The notes under the pieces are model-generated. The model had not been told where the DNA came from, did not search any database, and saw only the letters and a list, made by a program, of their open reading frames with translations. The translations under genes were made by a program, and so were the position numbers. DNA of 64,000 bases from Anoplopoma fimbria (lineage: Eukaryota; Chordata; Actinopteri; Perciformes; Anoplopomatidae): assembly GCF_027596085.1 (NCBI RefSeq), contig NC_072465.1:7110102-7174101 (forward strand). Direction: 5' to 3'. Positions 1 to 64,000 of this stretch are shown here, piece by piece (position 1 is the stretch's first letter; each line of letters starts with the position of its first letter).

Positions 1-1331
1 GTAGCTGCTAAATGCTCCACTGTGTTCACAAGCTGATAATGTTGTCATTTTACTGCTTGATGCTGAGCAGGTAGTGTTCAGTAAAACCAAAACAATGAAC
101 TGAAAGAACCTGAGAGGAACTACAGAGTTGAGTTTTAATTCGTCACTAATAGCAGCCCCTTTAATTGTTCATATAGACATTTTTATTAAAGCAACTTTCA
201 AGACTTCTTTTCTCCTCAAACTCTATGCTGTTTATCACACAGGATAAAATGCTTGATATTTTAATGATTGATTTCACATGGGCAGTTCTATACGTCTATT
301 AAATTGTAACTTATTCTCAGTTTGGTTTCCTAAAGGCAGCATATAAGGAGGATTTTTGCTTTGGTGTGAAAATTAGATGACAAACTAATTCCACAAGGTG
401 GAGCCTGAACTGCATTTTTGAGCACGTCAGGACCGTCAACAGGCCGACGTTTGGTATTATCTCGCTGATCTGCCGACCAAATTACAAAATACTGTTGTGA
501 TGATGTAAAGGAACAAACAGCCATTTCCACATTTGTCAGGGAGGAATGGTGGGTGGATATGATAAAAGCCTTTTTATTTTAACTATTACTAGAGCTACAG
601 CAGCGTCAGCAACCAGGAAACAGACACACAAACATGCAGCAGGAGGTCGGGGGGAACTGGTATTCCATATTATTAAATATGAAAGTAAATCAAAGACATA
701 AAGTCCTTTCTCCCACAACCTCAAATACCATTTCCATCCTCTGTGGTGTCAAGTTGACAGACACATTGTCTTCTCCTACTCAGCACTCTTTCAGTATTGT
801 TACAGTGACTGACATATGGTATATAAACCATATTAACTGTATGTGAGAGAAATTACTAAACCACATTAGAAAAATTCTGATAGTTCAGGGAATGTGTCTT
901 TTATGTGTACATTCTTTACAGAAAACCAAAACCTTTAATATCTCCCATTTAGAAATTTTGTAAATAGCATTTTAAATTATAGTGTATAATATTTGAAAGT
1001 ATTTAGAAAGCAAACATTTGTCCATAATCCAAATTGTGATGAGCTAAACGTTGTACCGTTAAAGACAGTGGGATCAAATTTAGGAATATAAAATGAAAAA
1101 TGATTAACTTCCTACTGTTAATTTTCTAGAAATGCTTCAGAATTTGAATGTTTACAGCCTGCAATCTAAGACATGCTATTGATTTACAGAGGCTGCGCTA
1201 CTTTACGGGTTATGTAAGTGTTATGTAAGTGTGTGTTGTTATGAAGAGCTGTCAGGTTTTCTGGCTGCAACACGAGCAAGCCGTCAGGCAGTGAAACACA
1301 ATTTCCACGGGGAAGGGGGGAGAAAAAAAGC
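1..1331. other. AT-rich flank downstream of bhlhe40
   Basis: No coding exon, RNA gene or clear repeat seen on either strand. Confidence 0.6.
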
Positions 1332-1337
1332 TTTATT
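1332..1337 (-). terminator. bhlhe40: bhlhe40 poly(A) signal AATAAA
   Basis: TTTATT on the plus strand reads AATAAA on the minus strand, about 1,345 nt past the stop. U/GU-rich sequence follows within 100 nt. It is the first canonical signal I see after the stop. Confidence 0.6.
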
Positions 1338-1365
1338 AATATTTTAATATATATCAATAATACTT

Positions 1366-1384
1366 TATATACAAAATATGTACA
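1366..1384 (-). promoter_or_regulatory. two Pumilio-type response elements in the bhlhe40 3'UTR
   Basis: On the transcript strand UGUACAUA (1,377-1,384) and UGUAUAUA (1,366-1,373) both fit the UGUANAUA consensus for PUM proteins. They are three bases apart, about 30-50 nt before the poly(A) signal. Function is inferred from the consensus. Confidence 0.5.
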
Positions 1385-2678
1385 ACAAACAAACAAACCT
1401 CTTTGTTACATTTCAAAATAAAAATCCCAAGTACCTCTTTCTATACAAAACTATTATTTTTCTTTGAACTTTACATTCACTCTCTTTGTCACAGACACGA
1501 CATTTAAAGCAAAAAATACATAGAAACACCTGCCATCACTGTCTGTGTGTTTGTGTGTGTGTGTCTGTGTTACGCGAGTAAAGGCAACAGCATGAGCTAA
1601 GATCAGGCCTTAACATGACTGGGAATTTGTGGGCAATTTGCAAATAAATCTGGTTGAACACAATGCTGTATGCTGCGCACGATGTCTGGGCGTACAGCTA
1701 ACGACTGCCTCAACCTTCATCTGGTTCGCAACTGCGAATACACTCAGTGGGTCACGTATCAAAAATAGAGATGTGTACAAGTAGTATAAGCAAAAATAAT
1801 TACAAGACATTACTTCACAGGGACTCCATATAGATGCACGAATAGTCATAAGTCACAAATGAAATCGTTAAAAGCGCGTGCGGCCACATCACTTATTTTG
1901 TTTAAATAGACACGAGTGGCACACCTTGTACAGTGACAACACCCTGAATTCTTGGAACGCCATGAACACTGTTCATCTGACTGCAAGGTAATTGAGGGAT
2001 CATCATGTCTTTTGTGACGTCTCTCATCAACATTTTTTTTTTTTTTTTTTTTTTTTTTGGTAACATTCTAGTCTAAACAATGGTTTGTCGCAGCTACAGG
2101 AGCGACAAATAAAGTAGATCCTCCGTTCACAGATCTACAGCAGGTCGTTATAACTCAAGCAGCATCTACAGGGGGCTTTTTGTTCAATCTTTACATTCAT
2201 TACAGAGTGGTGTGTGTGCAAAAAGTAGGTCCAAATAATTGTTGTGGGGGGGGACTTATCTGTGCCTTACATTCTGTGTTTACCTCTGACATTCAACACT
2301 GAGTGCAGAGAAGCTCACTGAAAAATAACATAGAAAACCTCTCTAGATCTCGTGCGCACACATCGTCTTTGAACTTCTTCACAGTGTTTCAGAGCCGTGC
2401 GACAGGTGATCCTCGAGCCTTCACGTTGGCACTCCAGGTCGCCCCTCCAGGTCGCCCCTTAAAGTCCAGTTTCAGTGTGTGTGGAGCCGACGGTAGACCA
2501 CTGTGACCTTTTTTGGGGTCTTTGCCGGGGGTCAATGTTCTGATGGGCCAAAAAAAACCGCTGTGGTTTGAAGGGTTACCAGTGCGTTTGTGGGTTGTTG
2601 TTGTTTTTTTTTTTTTTTTACCCTCTTTTCAACCTCATCAACATTCGGAGGTCAAGATTCCAGCTGAAACACATCCGC

Positions 2679-3537
2679 TCAGTCTTTGGTTTCCATGTTC
2701 AACGGGGGAACCTGCTTTAAAGCTTTGTGGAGAGCGGGGGAGTCCATGGGGTTCTGGTAGGACGCTGGGGACGCTGCCCTGGGGGACATCACCAGAGATG
2801 AGGGATGCGTCTCCGGGGTCATGCTCGCTGCTGAGCCGCACATCCCCGGGTACATGACCGGCAGGCCCCGTGGAACCAGCGTTTCTCCAGCATGGGCAGG
2901 TAGGCTGCCGCGGCCGCAGCTGCGGGGGGGATGAGGTAGAAGGGGAGGCAAAACGGGGGCTGGTTGGGGGAAAAGCTCATGTAGCCGCCGGGGCCTCCTG
3001 CTACGTGAGCGGAGACAACCTCGTCCTCCGAGGAGTCGGGCCTCGACTTCTTGGCCCGAGGCTCGTCACCCTCCTGCTTGATGGCGCTGGCCGTCGCCTC
3101 GGATGCGGCGCGCCTGCGCTCCCCTTCCTTGGCGTGGCTCTCTGACCACTGGGCTTTGGCGTCACGCTTCTCATGCTCCCCCCCATAGCCGCTGTCAGTG
3201 TCCGTGTCACTGCCGCTTTGCTCCCCCGTCGCATGGGGGTAAGTCCTTTGAATGACGGGGACACAGTTCTTGGCGGAGCCCTCAGACGCCCTCTTGGGCT
3301 CTGCGGCGGGCTGCTTCTTCAGATTCTCTGAAGTCTGAGGGACGGACTCGTCTGGGCTGCTCTGATGGTGCAGGACCTCAGCTGCGACCTTTTGGATGTG
3401 GTTGATGACATGGGAGGGGGTCAGGTCCCTGCTGCTCTCCTGGCTGGCCAGATAGTGGAGGACCTCTTTCGCACACAAGTGAAAGCCGGAGCGGAACATC
3501 TCCTCACTACTCTCGGCGCCGCCAACTCCATGATCAC
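2679..3537 (-). CDS. bhlhe40: bhlhe40 last coding exon (Orange domain to C-terminus, frameshift near 2,864-2,871)
   Basis: Starts in phase 1 (GDHGVGGAESSEE) and runs through the Orange domain and the acidic/serine region to AAAYLPMLEKRWFHG. There the frame changes: the conserved continuation LPVMYPGM, and later ALKQVPPLNMETKD with TGA at 2,679-2,681, is in the next frame. Read without a shift, the product ends at about 2,819 after 15 unrelated residues. Acceptor atcaaccag. The residue pattern on both sides looks under selection. Confidence 0.9.
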
Positions 3538-4464
3538 CTGGTTGATCAGAACCACAAGGTTAAGAATGGATCTTTACAGCACAATTTCTCTGTGAAGTAG
3601 TTCCGTAGTATTTCACGCACACACAACATCAAACTCACCGATCTGCAGGTCGTTCTGTAGCGCCATGATCTTCTGCTGCTGCTGCTCCAGGATGCCACTC
3701 AGGGCTTTCACGTGCTTGAGAGTGAGCTCCAGCACCACAGCTTTCTCCAAATGACCCAGCGTCTAAAAACAGGAAGACCTTCGATAAGCATGTTGATCTT
3801 TCTTATGTAACACATTCTGCAGCTGAACAGAGGACAAGCACCGAACACCCGGGGAACTCATGCGATCCGCACACACACACGCTCAAAAATTCTTGACAAA
3901 CTAAAATCTAAAACAAGAAATTAGAGGATTTGTTTATAAAATGACAAAATTACAAGAAAGAAATGAAGTTTATTCATCTCTACTCTCATCTTAAAATGAA
4001 AAACTTTTATTCTTTGAGACTCCAAAGCTGAATCTCCAAAGGTTCAGATCAAACAAACGGCTCAGCAGAGAAACATGCAGCGTATCCGTTTCCCTGGCTG
4101 TAAGCAAACATGCCATATGTGGAAGATAATACTCACTGTAAGCTTGAGGTGTTCTGGCAACAGATCCTTCAGCTGGGCGATGCATTCGTTTATTCTGTCC
4201 CGTCTTTTCTTTTCGATCAGTCGGTGTGGCAACTTGTAGGTCTCCTGGAGGAGAGGGTTGAAAAAATGTTGTTTGTGAAATCCAGGCTGCTCGGTTCAAA
4301 CTGATAAAGGATATTATTTAGGAATATTTAGCATTTTAACTTGAATTTACCTTGCTGTCATCCCGACACTTCATTCCCCTCCTGGATTTGTACACATACA
4401 TGGAGAAATCGATTCTTTGGAGAAAAGATGGAATTTGTTAGACTTCAGTTTGGTGAGGATTTAG

Positions 4465-4522
<58 letters not shown>

Positions 4523-4634
4523 TCATATAGTAGGATTTAATAGAACAGAATAAAATGGAAATATATTCCTTTTACCCTTGCATGTCAGCTATATCCAGTG
4601 ACGGTGGTGGTTGCGCGCTGGTAATCCTCTCCAT
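2679..4634 (-). CDS. bhlhe40: bhlhe40 (DEC1) bHLH-Orange transcriptional repressor, frameshifted in the last exon
   Basis: BHLHE40 binds CACGTG E-boxes, represses CLOCK/BMAL1 targets and acts in circadian, hypoxia and immune responses. Five coding exons: 4576-4634, 4351-4414, 4137-4244, 3639-3762 and 2679-3537. The start ATG has A at -3 and G at +4, and MERITSAQPPPSL matches the mammalian N-terminus. In order: YKSRRGMK, bHLH with KLPHRLIEKKRRDRINE, Orange domain FRSGFHLCAKEVLHYLA, KNCVPVIQRTYPH, SGSDTDTDSGYGGE, a sumoylation-type IKQE, QPPFCLPFYLIPP and the terminal PIPPLNLETKD-like tail. The exons sum to 1,214 nt, one base short of a full frame, so the C-terminal about 60 residues lie in another frame. 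BHLHE41 is excluded because its C-terminus is different. About 404 residues without the shift; human has 412. Confidence 0.93.
3639..3762 (-). CDS. bhlhe40: bhlhe40 coding exon 4 (helix 2)
   Basis: Encodes TLGHLEKAVVLELTLKHVKA, then LSGILEQQQQKIMALQNDLQ and I plus one base. Second helix of the bHLH, used for dimerisation. Acceptor gtttttag, donor gtgagt; phase 0 in, 1 out. Confidence 0.96.
4137..4244 (-). CDS. bhlhe40: bhlhe40 coding exon 3 (basic region and helix 1)
   Basis: Encodes ETYKLPHRLIEKKRRDRINE, then CIAQLKDLLPEHLKLT. It carries the DEC-type basic region with a proline (LPHRL) and the H-E-R contacts to the E-box. Acceptor tcctccag, donor gtgagt, phase 0. Confidence 0.97.
4351..4414 (-). 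CDS. bhlhe40: bhlhe40 coding exon 2
   Basis: Encodes GIDFSMYVYKSRRGMKCRDD and SK. Matches MYQVYKSRRGIKRSEDSK of mammals. Acceptor ctccaaag, donor gtaaat; phase 2 in, 0 out. Confidence 0.92.
4470..4519. repeat. A-homopolymer in bhlhe40 intron 1
   Basis: About 50 adenines on the plus strand (poly-U on the pre-mRNA), lying 55 nt upstream of the exon 2 acceptor. It may be the tail of an old retroposon, but no body is visible. Confidence 0.9.
4576..4634 (-). CDS. bhlhe40: bhlhe40 coding exon 1
   Basis: Encodes MERITSAQPPPSLDIADMQ plus two bases. The start sits in a good Kozak context. Donor gtaaaa, phase 2. Confidence 0.9.
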
Positions 4635-5128
4635 AATGCTTAACTGTTAAAAAAAAATTAAAAAAAATCCCTTGAAAACGTTCCAAATGTGTCTCTGCAG
4701 TCGCACTTCAAAACCGTGGTTGAAAAAAAATAAATAATAAATCACACATAAAAAAAAAAAAGAATAAAGTCAAAAGTATCTCCTGATGTCCAGTGTGCTT
4801 GTGTGCGAGTGTGTGTTTTCCCCGCTGTGTGCTCGGAGTCGGGGCAGTGCGCAGTGTTGTCACCCTGAGGTTCCTCACTCGGTAGTAGGTCTGGGGAGGA
4901 TCCACGCCCGGCTCGGTGTGTGAGCGAGAGAGAGAGAGCTGGGTGGGTTTTTGACTACGTGTTAAACAAACCCTGTGACTGCAGGCACGTCTCTCGGCTG
5001 GAGACACAGACTCGACACCGTCACATGAGCCTCACGTGTTGGACGGCGCTTTCAACTCCTCACCCTCCCCGCGCAACACACGCACACACACACACACGCA
5101 CACGCACACGCACGTCCCTCCTCCCTCC

Positions 5129-5159
<31 letters not shown>

Positions 5160-5340
5160 TGGAGTACAACCCATTCCTGTAGTACTCCTCCACCGGGGCT
5201 GAGTCCCGTGTACCACCATGCTCCGGCTCTCGGGGGCAGAAACCGTGTTTACAAAGACAGAAAGTAGAGCAGCGGCTGAGAAGCGCTGAAGTGATAGTCC
5301 GCACACTGCAAAACATGCGAGCCTTTATATCACACTGCAA
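4635..5340 (-). promoter_or_regulatory. bhlhe40: bhlhe40 5'UTR and probable proximal promoter
   Basis: GC-richer block directly upstream of the start codon. On the minus strand there is a TATAAAGG box at 5,322-5,329, a perfect CACGTG E-box at 5,033-5,038 and a CACATG at 5,022-5,027. It also contains (CA/CG)n and a CTG-rich run (5,129-5,161). BHLHE40 genes are known to be driven by CLOCK/BMAL1 and by their own product through CACGTG. The start site itself is not shown by sequence. Confidence 0.45.
5033..5038. promoter_or_regulatory. CACGTG E-box upstream of bhlhe40
   Basis: Palindromic class B E-box about 400 nt upstream of the start codon, the core site for CLOCK/BMAL1 and BHLHE40 itself. 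Confidence 0.5.
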
Positions 5341-5654
5341 CACCAATAATGTATGTATGCCTGTATGTTATTAACATAAATGTAGTTATAGCCTAGCATA
5401 CGAGAACAAGTGTGATAAGGTCACAGTCAAGTCAATTCTACGTTACACTCTTTTGGGAATGTTTGGGAATGTTCGACCACACCATTGTTGTTTTTTATTA
5501 AGATAAAAACTATCCCATAGCCTACAACAACACGAATTATAATAAGAAGAATTGTATTATTATTATTATCCTAGAATATTTCAAATGATTTGGTATAGCT
5601 TTGACACATTTGTAAAAAATAACTTTGACACATTTTCAATTATTGTAATTAGAC

Positions 5655-5736
5655 TATATATATATATATATATATATCCATCCATGATGTGTTTTTATAT
5701 GTATATATATATATATATATCCATCCATATGTGTTT

Positions 5737-5804
<68 letters not shown>

Positions 5805-5852
5805 ATCCATGATGTGTTTTTATATATATATATATCCATCCATGGTGTGTTT

Positions 5853-5908
<56 letters not shown>

Positions 5909-5959
5909 ATCCATGATGTGTTTTTATATATATATATATCCATGGTGTGTTTTTATATG

Positions 5960-6004
<45 letters not shown>

Positions 6005-6143
6005 ATCCATGGTGTGTTTTTATATGTATATATATATATATCCATCCATGATGTGTTTTTATATATATATATATATCCATCCATGGTGTGTTTTTATATA
6101 TATATATATATCCATCCATGGTGTGTTTTTATATGTGTGTTTT

Positions 6144-6174
<31 letters not shown>

Positions 6175-6338
6175 CCATGGTGTGTTTTTATATATATATA
6201 TATATATATATATCCATATATGTATATATATATATATATATATATACATCCATGGTGTGTTTTTATATGTATATATATATATATATCCATCCATGGTGTG
6301 TTTTTATGTATATATATATATATACATCCATGTGTGCT

Positions 6339-6379
<41 letters not shown>

Positions 6380-6393
6380 TCCATGGTGTGTTT

Positions 6394-6435
<42 letters not shown>
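5655..6435. repeat. TA-rich composite satellite with a CCATCCATGGTGTGTTTTT core
   Basis: About 780 bp of (TA)n tracts interrupted by roughly 17 copies of a core like CCATCCATGGTGTGTTTTT, followed by ATATGTA. The TA tracts vary from about 10 to 60 bp, so the period varies. Core variants include CATGATG and CATATG. Long frames across it encode only YIYIYI-type peptides and are not genes. Confidence 0.95.
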
Positions 6436-6436
<1 letters not shown>

Positions 6437-6539
6437 TCCATGGTGTGTTTTGTTATATTTTAGTGTTTCAATGTGACCAACAAGGAAATCATTTCTACTT
6501 TCCACATTTTTTAGCCTGGCATGTGTCACGCGCCAAGTG

Positions 6540-6950
6540 AGCGCGCCGTGTTATTTCATACTGTACCCGCTGCTGTGTGGCACGTGCACCTGCGGCGGGA
6601 TACTGTCGCTGTGGCGGAGCGTTTTGTTTCCCTTTTCTCTTCGTACCGGCTGCCGTACTGATAGTATTAGATAGTATTAGATAGTATTAGAGCGGCCTCT
6701 GCCCACCGGCCCGGCTGTCACGTTGAGCTCCTCATGGTCGGGAGAGAGCCGAGGAGCAGATCCCTGCCGGTGACGTCAGGCGCGCAGACAGCCGAGGGTT
6801 CCCGACTGGTCGGTCGGCTCCTCCCGCCGACGTCCCGAAGCAGCCAGGGACTAAAGATAGAAGCAGCTCCACAACAGCGGAGCGCCAGGCAGGAAGCGAG
6901 GGAGGGGGAGGGAGAGGGGAGAGGGGGGGGTCTCTGTCAACATCTGATCT
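6540..6950. promoter_or_regulatory. CpG-rich block with CRE, E-box and GC boxes
   Basis: This block is sharply richer in C, G and CpG than its surroundings. It contains CACGTG at 6,581-6,586, a palindromic TGACGTCA at 6,771-6,778, further GACGTC near 6,829, GC-box-like CTCCTCCCGCC, and a GGGGAGGGAGAGG purine run. It could be a distal bhlhe40 promoter or enhancer, or the start of an unannotated transcript. No conserved protein is encoded. Confidence 0.4.
6661..6690. repeat. three perfect 10-bp tandem copies (ATAGTATTAG)
   Basis: Exactly three ATAGTATTAG units inside the CpG-rich block. Confidence 0.95.
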
Positions 6951-8938
6951 AAATCCCGATAAGATCTTGATGAAAATGACTCTTCTTTCTGCTCTTGTTT
7001 TTCGGTGGAGAAGAAAATAACGACGTTGTCAGGGTGCTTGCTCTTCCCACGTTTATTTACATTTTCATAATAGACCTAAAGGCACCATTACAGGTTTTAT
7101 TATATATTATGATACACATTAACGTGACATGGCGACCTATTGCATACATCACTATGGTACTGCTGCAGGTGTTTTCTAAACTATTCCATGCCATCGGTCA
7201 TCAGGCCACTGCATCTGAAAATGTTTTGTCCCCAATATTTAGTGGTGGAAAAGTGGTCCTAAAGTTTTAAGTAAAAATAATAGTGCCATAAATAATAAAT
7301 AAGATATATAATAAATATATATATATTTATTTTATTTATTCAATAAAATTACAATAAAAGTAAAAGTCCTGTATTCAAAGTGTATTAGCAACCTAATGCA
7401 GCCTTCCTAAAAAATATAACTGTGAAATGGCTTCTGTCAGTGATATATATATATACAATTTGATTATTCATATTCTTTTTATTTATGTATTAATACAAAT
7501 GTGTTGTAGTCAGTCGAGGTGGAGCCAATGTTAACTACTTCATATGCTGTTGGGTTGTTTAATCTTTGCTTTGTATTTTATTAAATGACCAGATATTTTG
7601 TAAGTAAAGTCTTAATCTTAATCTAAATGTACTTGAGGTACACGTTCAATATTTTCCTCTGAAATGTAAATGTCACAGAGAAGAAATAAAAAATATCATG
7701 ATGATTTTCATGATGATGAAAATAATCAAGTAAAGTACAAGTAGGCCACCTCAAATTATGACCTACTCAAATACTATGGAGTTAATAGTTACTTTCTATT
7801 ACTGCATACCCACCCATTTAAAGCAGCAATCCTTTTCTCAAGACTACATCAAAGGTTAACTTGGGGACACTGTTGGCTCTCAGCAATGTTATCTGTCTGC
7901 TAATGCTCATTGCATAGTCGCCGTATTACTTCAGTTTTAGTCTGACTCATCACAAAACAGTGTCTTGACTCCAGCTTTGAGGCAGATCAGCATCAGCTCA
8001 ACTAAAGACGAGTAAAGCTTGGCTATTGATAAATACTTGGTATAATTAATTAGGATAAATACTATTTTAAGTCCACCTGCTCACGCACATTCCACTCATA
8101 CTACTAACATTTGCTGGTTTCATTGACGCATGTTTCCAGTTGACAGAGGTAGTTTCTCTGAAAGCCCGGAGATTAAATTCAGGACATGGTCTAGATTATT
8201 TTCTGAACTAGAAAATGACTGAAATTCCTGTATTTGACTCATGGAACATAATGTATATTGTCATCAGGTATATTATAAACGTCACTTACAGTGTGCATAT
8301 TGGACCCGTTTTCTCTCATTTTGATCTGCGCAATAATGTACGATGGTGTATAAATACACTGAGGCAATAAACAGCATCGAAAATCACCTCAACAATAAAC
8401 AAACACAACATGAAGTAAAGGATAATTACATCAATTTTAATAAATAATTCTACTTTAATATACAAATTGACAGTGCTTAGATTTTTAGTTAATCTTAACA
8501 TTCATGGGTAACAGTTTTTTTCTCCATCTCATTTTTCTATACAAAAGCAAAGATATGCAACAAACTTAAACATAGTATTCAAAAAAAGAAAGATATCATT
8601 CTAACAGCAGCATGAAAACCAACTAATACATTTCAGTGAAAAGGAACATAAAAGTTAGTGACTGCACAAGCAGCAAACACGTATCAGACTTCAAACAAAG
8701 ACATAAAAAAAACAAATAGGCACCAATGGAAAATGTTTGCTGCAAAACAGGAAATTATGCTAATGACATTTGTGACAATAGCAGACTCCTGAGCAAATTG
8801 TAATAGCATGAGTGATACTGAATAAATTACACAGTATAATTAACGGACAAGTCAAACATTCTAAACGTCCTTTAGAACCCAATTAAATAAGAAAGCAGAT
8901 TTATAATAAAACAAGTTAGCACTGAGATGTGATACCAT
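6951..8938. other. AT-rich intergenic region
   Basis: No coding or RNA gene recognised. The right part (about 8,450-8,938) may still be itpr1 3'UTR. Confidence 0.55.
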
Positions 8939-9585
8939 TTTATTTACACAGGTGAAAGAAAACTATCTGTATATATTGCCCTCACACAATATACTATCTC
9001 TATTGAGAAATAAAAAAAAAAAGTAAAATTGAAAAGGCCAGCTTATTAAATATTATCTCTATATTTGCGTAAGTAAAGACAACCAACTACTCCCTATTTT
9101 ATCCAGTACAAACAAAAAAATTGGCCCACGCTTTTTAATAAGACAAGATTGATGGAACTTAAATCCACACACCAATGAGGTTGCATATTTAAGTTAATAT
9201 ATTGCACGACAACATACAAAAATAAGACATTTAATAATGTTTGTTATGCCAGATATATAAATAGTAAACTTTAAAATAAAACAAAATGGTACTAATTCCT
9301 CCTGTCCAGTCAGCGTCACCGTGTTTCAAGTTCAACCAGTAAAGGCCATGTGTTGAGAAATCCAATTTCTTTTTTTTCTTTTTTTTTAAACGTAGAAAAC
9401 ATTTGGCACCAATTCCAAACCGGACTGAACAGAACGAGGTGGGTGAGTGTTGCTGTTCGCAGAGACACGTGCGTGGGGCAGAGCTACACATCGCCTTATG
9501 ACTACCTATGTTACAGTGTTTCCCTACTGTTACCAATCACACTCAGCGCAGTATACGTTATGTGCAATCTCTGAGTGAGGACCGT

Positions 9586-9630
<45 letters not shown>

Positions 9631-9684
9631 GTCCGTCCACGCGGCCGATGCTGTGAGCTGCTTCGGGGCCCGTTTCACCTGACC
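8939..9684 (-). other. itpr1: itpr1 3'UTR (approximate extent)
   Basis: AT-rich sequence after the itpr1 stop with no coding potential. It contains a (UG)n tract on the transcript about 55 nt past the stop. The best poly(A) signal I see on the minus strand is AATAAA at 8,939-8,944. Weaker ATTAAA signals occur near 9,132 and 9,230, and the UTR could run further left to about 8,450. The end is a guess. Confidence 0.5.
9587..9629. repeat. (CA)n microsatellite in the itpr1 3'UTR
   Basis: About 21 perfect CA units, read as (UG)n in the itpr1 mRNA. Confidence 0.95.
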
Positions 9685-63957
<54,273 letters not shown>

Positions 63958-64000
63958 CTGTTAAACAAGCAATAAGGAGCAAGATGTCCATTCAATTTTA

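Larger units (their letters stand above)
1332..2678 (-). other. bhlhe40: bhlhe40 3'UTR
   Basis: About 1.35 kb between the bhlhe40 stop and AATAAA (minus strand, 1,332-1,337), similar to the mammalian 3'UTR length. It is U-rich on the transcript, with ATTTATTT near 1,640 and a 28-nt homopolymer run at 2,031-2,058. No coding potential. Confidence 0.65.

Noticed and set aside
2870..3145. Plus-strand open frames over bhlhe40 and itpr1 exons (also near 32,009, 34,283 and 35,263)
   Set aside because: Antisense shadows of conserved coding exons; GC content of the exons keeps them open.
4470..4519. Poly(A) tail of a processed pseudogene
   Set aside because: Sequence upstream of the A run is ordinary bhlhe40 exon and intron with no second gene body or target duplication visible.
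5655..6435. CRISPR-like repeat and spacer look
   Set aside because: The spacers are TA runs, not unique sequence, and the host is a vertebrate.
5552..6540. Long open frames with YIYIYI and FLYVYI peptides on both strands
   Set aside because: They are translations of the TA/core satellite, occur in several frames at once and have no start context or homology.

Overview
This is vertebrate nuclear DNA, almost certainly from a ray-finned (probably percomorph) fish. The genes have short exons with GT-AG introns. The proteins are close to mammalian ITPR1 and BHLHE40. The introns hold long (CA)n and (TA)n microsatellites, L2-like LINE tails ending in TTA repeats, and dispersed elements whose ends resemble families I remember from perciform genomes. 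I see no bacterial or viral gene and no operon structure.

Two genes are present, both on the minus strand and in the same order and orientation as the mammalian ITPR1-BHLHE40 pair. From about 63,957 down to 9,685 lies the 3' part of itpr1 (type 1 inositol 1,4,5-trisphosphate receptor). I placed 35 coding exons encoding about 1,604 C-terminal residues: the regulatory armadillo-type solenoid, calmodulin/PKA-site region, SII splice region, RIH-associated domain, six membrane segments, pore, zinc-binding linker and C-terminal coiled coil. The 5' part of the gene lies beyond the right edge. From 4,634 down to 2,679 lies bhlhe40 (DEC1), a circadian and hypoxia-responsive bHLH-Orange repressor with five coding exons. 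Its last exon carries an apparent one-base frameshift.

Layout: 1-1,331 downstream flank; 1,332-2,678 bhlhe40 3'UTR with a poly(A) signal and two Pumilio-type sites; 2,679-4,634 bhlhe40; 4,635-5,340 its 5'UTR and probable promoter; 5,655-6,435 a TA-rich composite satellite; 6,540-6,950 a CpG-rich block with CRE and E-box; 6,950-8,900 AT-rich intergenic DNA; about 8,900-9,684 itpr1 3'UTR; then itpr1 exons and introns to the right edge.

The best new candidates are alternatively spliced pieces of itpr1. One is a 30-nt in-frame microexon (11,032-11,061) in the C-terminal coiled coil, with UGC-rich sequence upstream as in neuronal microexons. Another is the SII region built from 36-, 36- and 48-nt exons that together match the 40-residue mammalian SII insert without gaps. 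I found no wholly new biological system.
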